Shown piece by piece: positions 61,916 to 64,000 of a stretch of 64,000 bases of DNA; position 1 is the stretch's first letter; each line of letters starts with the position of its first letter. The position numbers were made by a program, and so were the translations under genes. The notes beneath the pieces are model-generated. The model did not search any database. It was not told the DNA's origin and was given only the letters and a program-made list of their open reading frames with translations. The DNA is from Wocania_A spongiicola (GTDB lineage: Bacteria > Bacteroidota > Bacteroidia > Flavobacteriales > Flavobacteriaceae), in contig NZ_JAMFLZ010000001.1 of assembly GCF_023502325.1 (NCBI RefSeq), forward strand, positions 1-64,000, in the 5' to 3' direction.

Positions 61916-63022
61916 TTATTCCAAATGACTAATCAGTCTTTCTATCCATTGTTCTGAAGAAACTTTAAGCACATAATTTTTATACGATTTTCGATTTATA
62001 TTCTTTAATGTCTTAAGTTTATCGTAGATCTCTTCGGTAGAATTCAATATAAAATTGTCATCATCAATATAATCCGATTCTGTACCATCAGCTCCTCTAA
62101 TACACAATACTGGTAAACCATAAAGTAAGGATTGCAATATTCCTAAACCTCCATCCCCTGGAAGCACAAATAAGTCGCTTTCAAAATAAAAGTTTTTAAG
62201 CATTTCTTTATCATAAATCGGGCCATGAAATACAATTTCCTGATTGTAGTATTGATTTCTTAAATATTCAAGTTGATTACCTTCCCCTATAATATTAAGA
62301 ACGAACTTTCTAGGTCCCGACAATTCATTAAGTTTGGTAACATATTTTATTAATTCCTCTACTTTTTTTCGTTTTTCTACAACACCAACATATAATAAGC
62401 GAACCTGAGTATCCTCAAAATTATAACTATCAATACTGCTATTCGCCTCGTTTTGGATAGACTCAAAATAGTTTGTATTTATAGTATTTAAATTTGTGAA
62501 ACAATTTTTTGCTCCCATATAATTTTTAAGATATACCTCTCCCATAGAAGAGTATGCCATCTGGATTTGAGTTAATTTAACGAAAGGTTTAAGTATTGCA
62601 TCTATTAATTTGCGCCGTTTTGTTCTTACAGCTCTAGAATATCCTGGATCCCACCAAATCATCTTTTTTCCAAATAATCTAGAAATGGGTACTAGGTAAC
62701 AGTTATTTATAAGATTAGTTACTCCTTCAAGTAAAAGTACATCGTATTTGAACATTTTAAATACCACTTGTGGATATAAAAAAAATGAAGTCCCTCGTGA
62801 CTCACCCGTATAGGATATCTTCAATGAAGATAATTCATAAATCTTTAAATTCTCATACTTTTTTAAATAGGTCTGATAAGAAACTAATTTAAGAGTTCCT
62901 TTTTCTTCACCTTTTGATGTAACGATTCCAACTTCCTCAAATTCTTGGCATAACTCTACCAGCAAATCCAAGCGATACGATGTAATCACCCTTTGAACTA
63001 TTAGTATTTTTTTATGCTTCAA
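61916..63022 (-). CDS. Glycosyltransferase (GT-B, family 4-like)
   Basis: The 368-residue protein starts KKILIVQRVITSYRLDLLVEL and has the donor domain with LLYVGVVEKRKKVEELIKYV and VLPGDGGLGILQSLLYGLPVLC, the GT-B C-terminal fold with a GLGILQSL segment in place of the usual EGFG. It resembles glycosyltransferases of surface polysaccharide loci. It lies 10 bases after wecC on the same strand, so the two are probably co-transcribed. The acceptor and donor are unknown. Confidence 0.85.
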   Translation of the reverse strand: MKHKKILIVQRVITSYRLDLLVELCQEFEEVGIVTSKGEEKGTLKLVSYQTYLKKYENLKIYELSSLKISYTGESRGTSFFLYPQVVFKMFKYDVLLLEGVTNLINNCYLVPISRLFGKKMIWWDPGYSRAVRTKRRKLIDAILKPFVKLTQIQMAYSSMGEVYLKNYMGAKNCFTNLNTINTNYFESIQNEANSSIDSYNFEDTQVRLLYVGVVEKRKKVEELIKYVTKLNELSGPRKFVLNIIGEGNQLEYLRNQYYNQEIVFHGPIYDKEMLKNFYFESDLFVLPGDGGLGILQSLLYGLPVLCIRGADGTESDYIDDDNFILNSTEEIYDKLKTLKNINRKSYKNYVLKVSSEQWIERLISHLE

Positions 63023-63032
63023 TGATTTATTA

Positions 63033-64000
63033 TTATTTATTTAGAGCACCACAAAAATCTAAAACGATTTTTTCTTTTATGGCCTTGTAGTTTTTAAATT
63101 CATCATGAGCTACTAAAAATACTATTATATCTGCCTTGTCGATAGCCTCTTCATAAGATGTAAGTTTAAAAACTTTATGTTCATTTATATTGGGTTCTAC
63201 AATATAATATTCTTCATCATTAGCATTTTGCAAAACTTTTTGAACGATATATTTGGCAGGTGATTCTCTTAAGTCATCAATATTAGGTTTAAATGCCAAT
63301 CCCAACAATGCAATTCTTGGTTTTCTACCATGTTGTAATTCAAATTCAAGTTTTGCATTCTTTACTTTTTCAGCACACCAAAATGATTTATAATTATTAA
63401 TCTCTCTGGCAGTACCAATGATTTTTGATTCCATCGGATAATCCGCTACAATAAAATAGGGGTCAACGGCTATACAATGTCCTCCTACACCACATCCTGG
63501 TTGTAAGATATTTACTCTTGGATGTTTGTTTGCTAATTTTATTAATTCCCAAACGTTAATATCGGCTTTATCACAAATCAGGGAAAGTTCATTAGCAAAA
63601 GCAATTTGTACATCTCTTGAAGAGTTTTCCACAAGTTTACACATTTCCGCTGTTCTTGCGTTAGTTTTGTGTAAATCCCCCTTAATAAATTGTCTATAAA
63701 AATCTACTGCTTTTTCTGTAGATTCATCATTTATTCCTCCTATCACACGATCATTATGCACTAGTTCATACATCACATTTCCTGGAAGAACTCGTTCAGG
63801 ACAATATGCAATATTTAATTTGTTCTTAAGCTCTGGTCTTTCAGAATAAATTAAATTCATCATCAATTCTGTAGTTCCTATAGGAGATGTTGATTCAATA
63901 ATATATAAATCATTTTCTTTTAAAAGTGGTATTATTGCTTTGGTAGCTGATTCCACAAAAGAAATATCAGGTTCGTTTTTACCCTTAAATGGTGTTGGCA
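63033..64000 (-). CDS. wecC: UDP-N-acetyl-D-mannosamine dehydrogenase (5' end missing)
   Basis: The minus-strand frame runs to the right edge of the window, so the N-terminal NAD-binding part is missing. The visible part starts within PTPFKGKNEPDISFVESA and includes IESTSPIGTTELMM, AYCPERVLPGN, the catalytic Cys in QPGCGVGGHCIAVDPYF and the C-terminal LGLAFKPNIDDLRESP. It oxidises UDP-ManNAc to UDP-ManNAcA, a precursor for surface glycans. The GTG at 63956 is internal and not the start. Its partner wecB (UDP-GlcNAc 2-epimerase) would be expected beyond the edge. Confidence 0.93.
   Translation of the reverse strand, partial: PTPFKGKNEPDISFVESATKAIIPLLKENDLYIIESTSPIGTTELMMNLIYSERPELKNKLNIAYCPERVLPGNVMYELVHNDRVIGGINDESTEKAVDFYRQFIKGDLHKTNARTAEMCKLVENSSRDVQIAFANELSLICDKADINVWELIKLANKHPRVNILQPGCGVGGHCIAVDPYFIVADYPMESKIIGTAREINNYKSFWCAEKVKNAKLEFELQHGRKPRIALLGLAFKPNIDDLRESPAKYIVQKVLQNANDEEYYIVEPNINEHKVFKLTSYEEAIDKADIIVFLVAHDEFKNYKAIKEKIVLDFCGALNK

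Noticed and set aside
1..64000. tRNA, rRNA, CRISPR array, intact insertion sequence or prophage
   Set aside because: I scanned the intergenic regions and saw no tRNA-like cloverleaf ends, no regularly spaced repeats, no transposase and no phage structural genes.

Overview
The window looks like a chromosomal segment of a marine or environmental member of the Flavobacteriaceae (phylum Bacteroidota). The evidence is the AT-rich sequence, the gliding/type IX secretion genes gldH and sprE (porW), a RicT/PSP1 protein with an extra N-terminal Cys cluster, an F-type ATP synthase operon without atpD and atpC, families common in flavobacteria (DUF4292, DUF4254, DUF5687, DUF6168, DUF6341, DUF6427), and promoters of the Bacteroidota type (TTG, about 19 bases, TAnnTTTG). 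Nearly all of the window is coding. I saw no rRNA, tRNA, CRISPR array, intact insertion sequence or prophage.

Layout. 1-2358: 5' part of a secreted multidomain M14 carboxypeptidase (runs off the left edge). 2.5-6 kb: fused oligopeptide-type ABC ATPase and a 3-oxoacid CoA-transferase pair. 6.1-11.4 kb: ricT-gldH-penicillin-binding protein 1A operon and trhO. 11.5-16.4 kb: recA, a lipoprotein/ECF sigma/membrane-barrel operon, plsC and a GlsB-like protein. 16.5-20.7 kb: trpS, dprA, a HU-CCDC81/SPOR envelope protein, an acyl-CoA thioesterase and a small lipoprotein. 20.8-27.1 kb: a six-gene minus-strand operon (flippase, dut, nucleotidyltransferase, TPR, DUF4292, EnvC-like). 27.8-36.6 kb: ATP synthase genes atpBEFHAG, preceded by sprE, a bactofilin, atpZ and a DUF6168 gene. 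36.7-45 kb: an ABC exporter pair, a PaaE-type reductase, GT9/DUF4254, upp, DUF6427, DUF6341 and purD.

45-64 kb is a surface-polysaccharide locus. It holds two paralogous polyprenyl-phosphate sugar transferases flanking ugd and a UDP-glucuronate decarboxylase (together a route to UDP-xylose), two O-antigen ligase/polymerase-like proteins, a Wzx-type flippase, five glycosyltransferases, an RmlD-like reductase, a FkbM methyltransferase, a hexapeptide acyltransferase, a DNRLRE-domain lipoprotein, a PaaK-like ligase, and wecC running off the right edge. Most genes are on the minus strand; a four-gene plus-strand block (54.0-58.1 kb) sits in the middle.

The observations I would look at first are: a perfect 24-bp inverted repeat inside the coding sequence of one polymerase/ligase gene (53383-53440); a Rho-independent terminator upstream of the trhO promoter that implies a separate small minus-strand transcript between trhO and recA (about 11469-11650); a 552-base structured gap upstream of the polysaccharide operon (52249-52800); and an ECF sigma gene translationally coupled to a single-pass membrane protein with a barrel-like C-terminus. 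Most of the rest is standard flavobacterial core genome. I did not find a clear new defence or mobile system.
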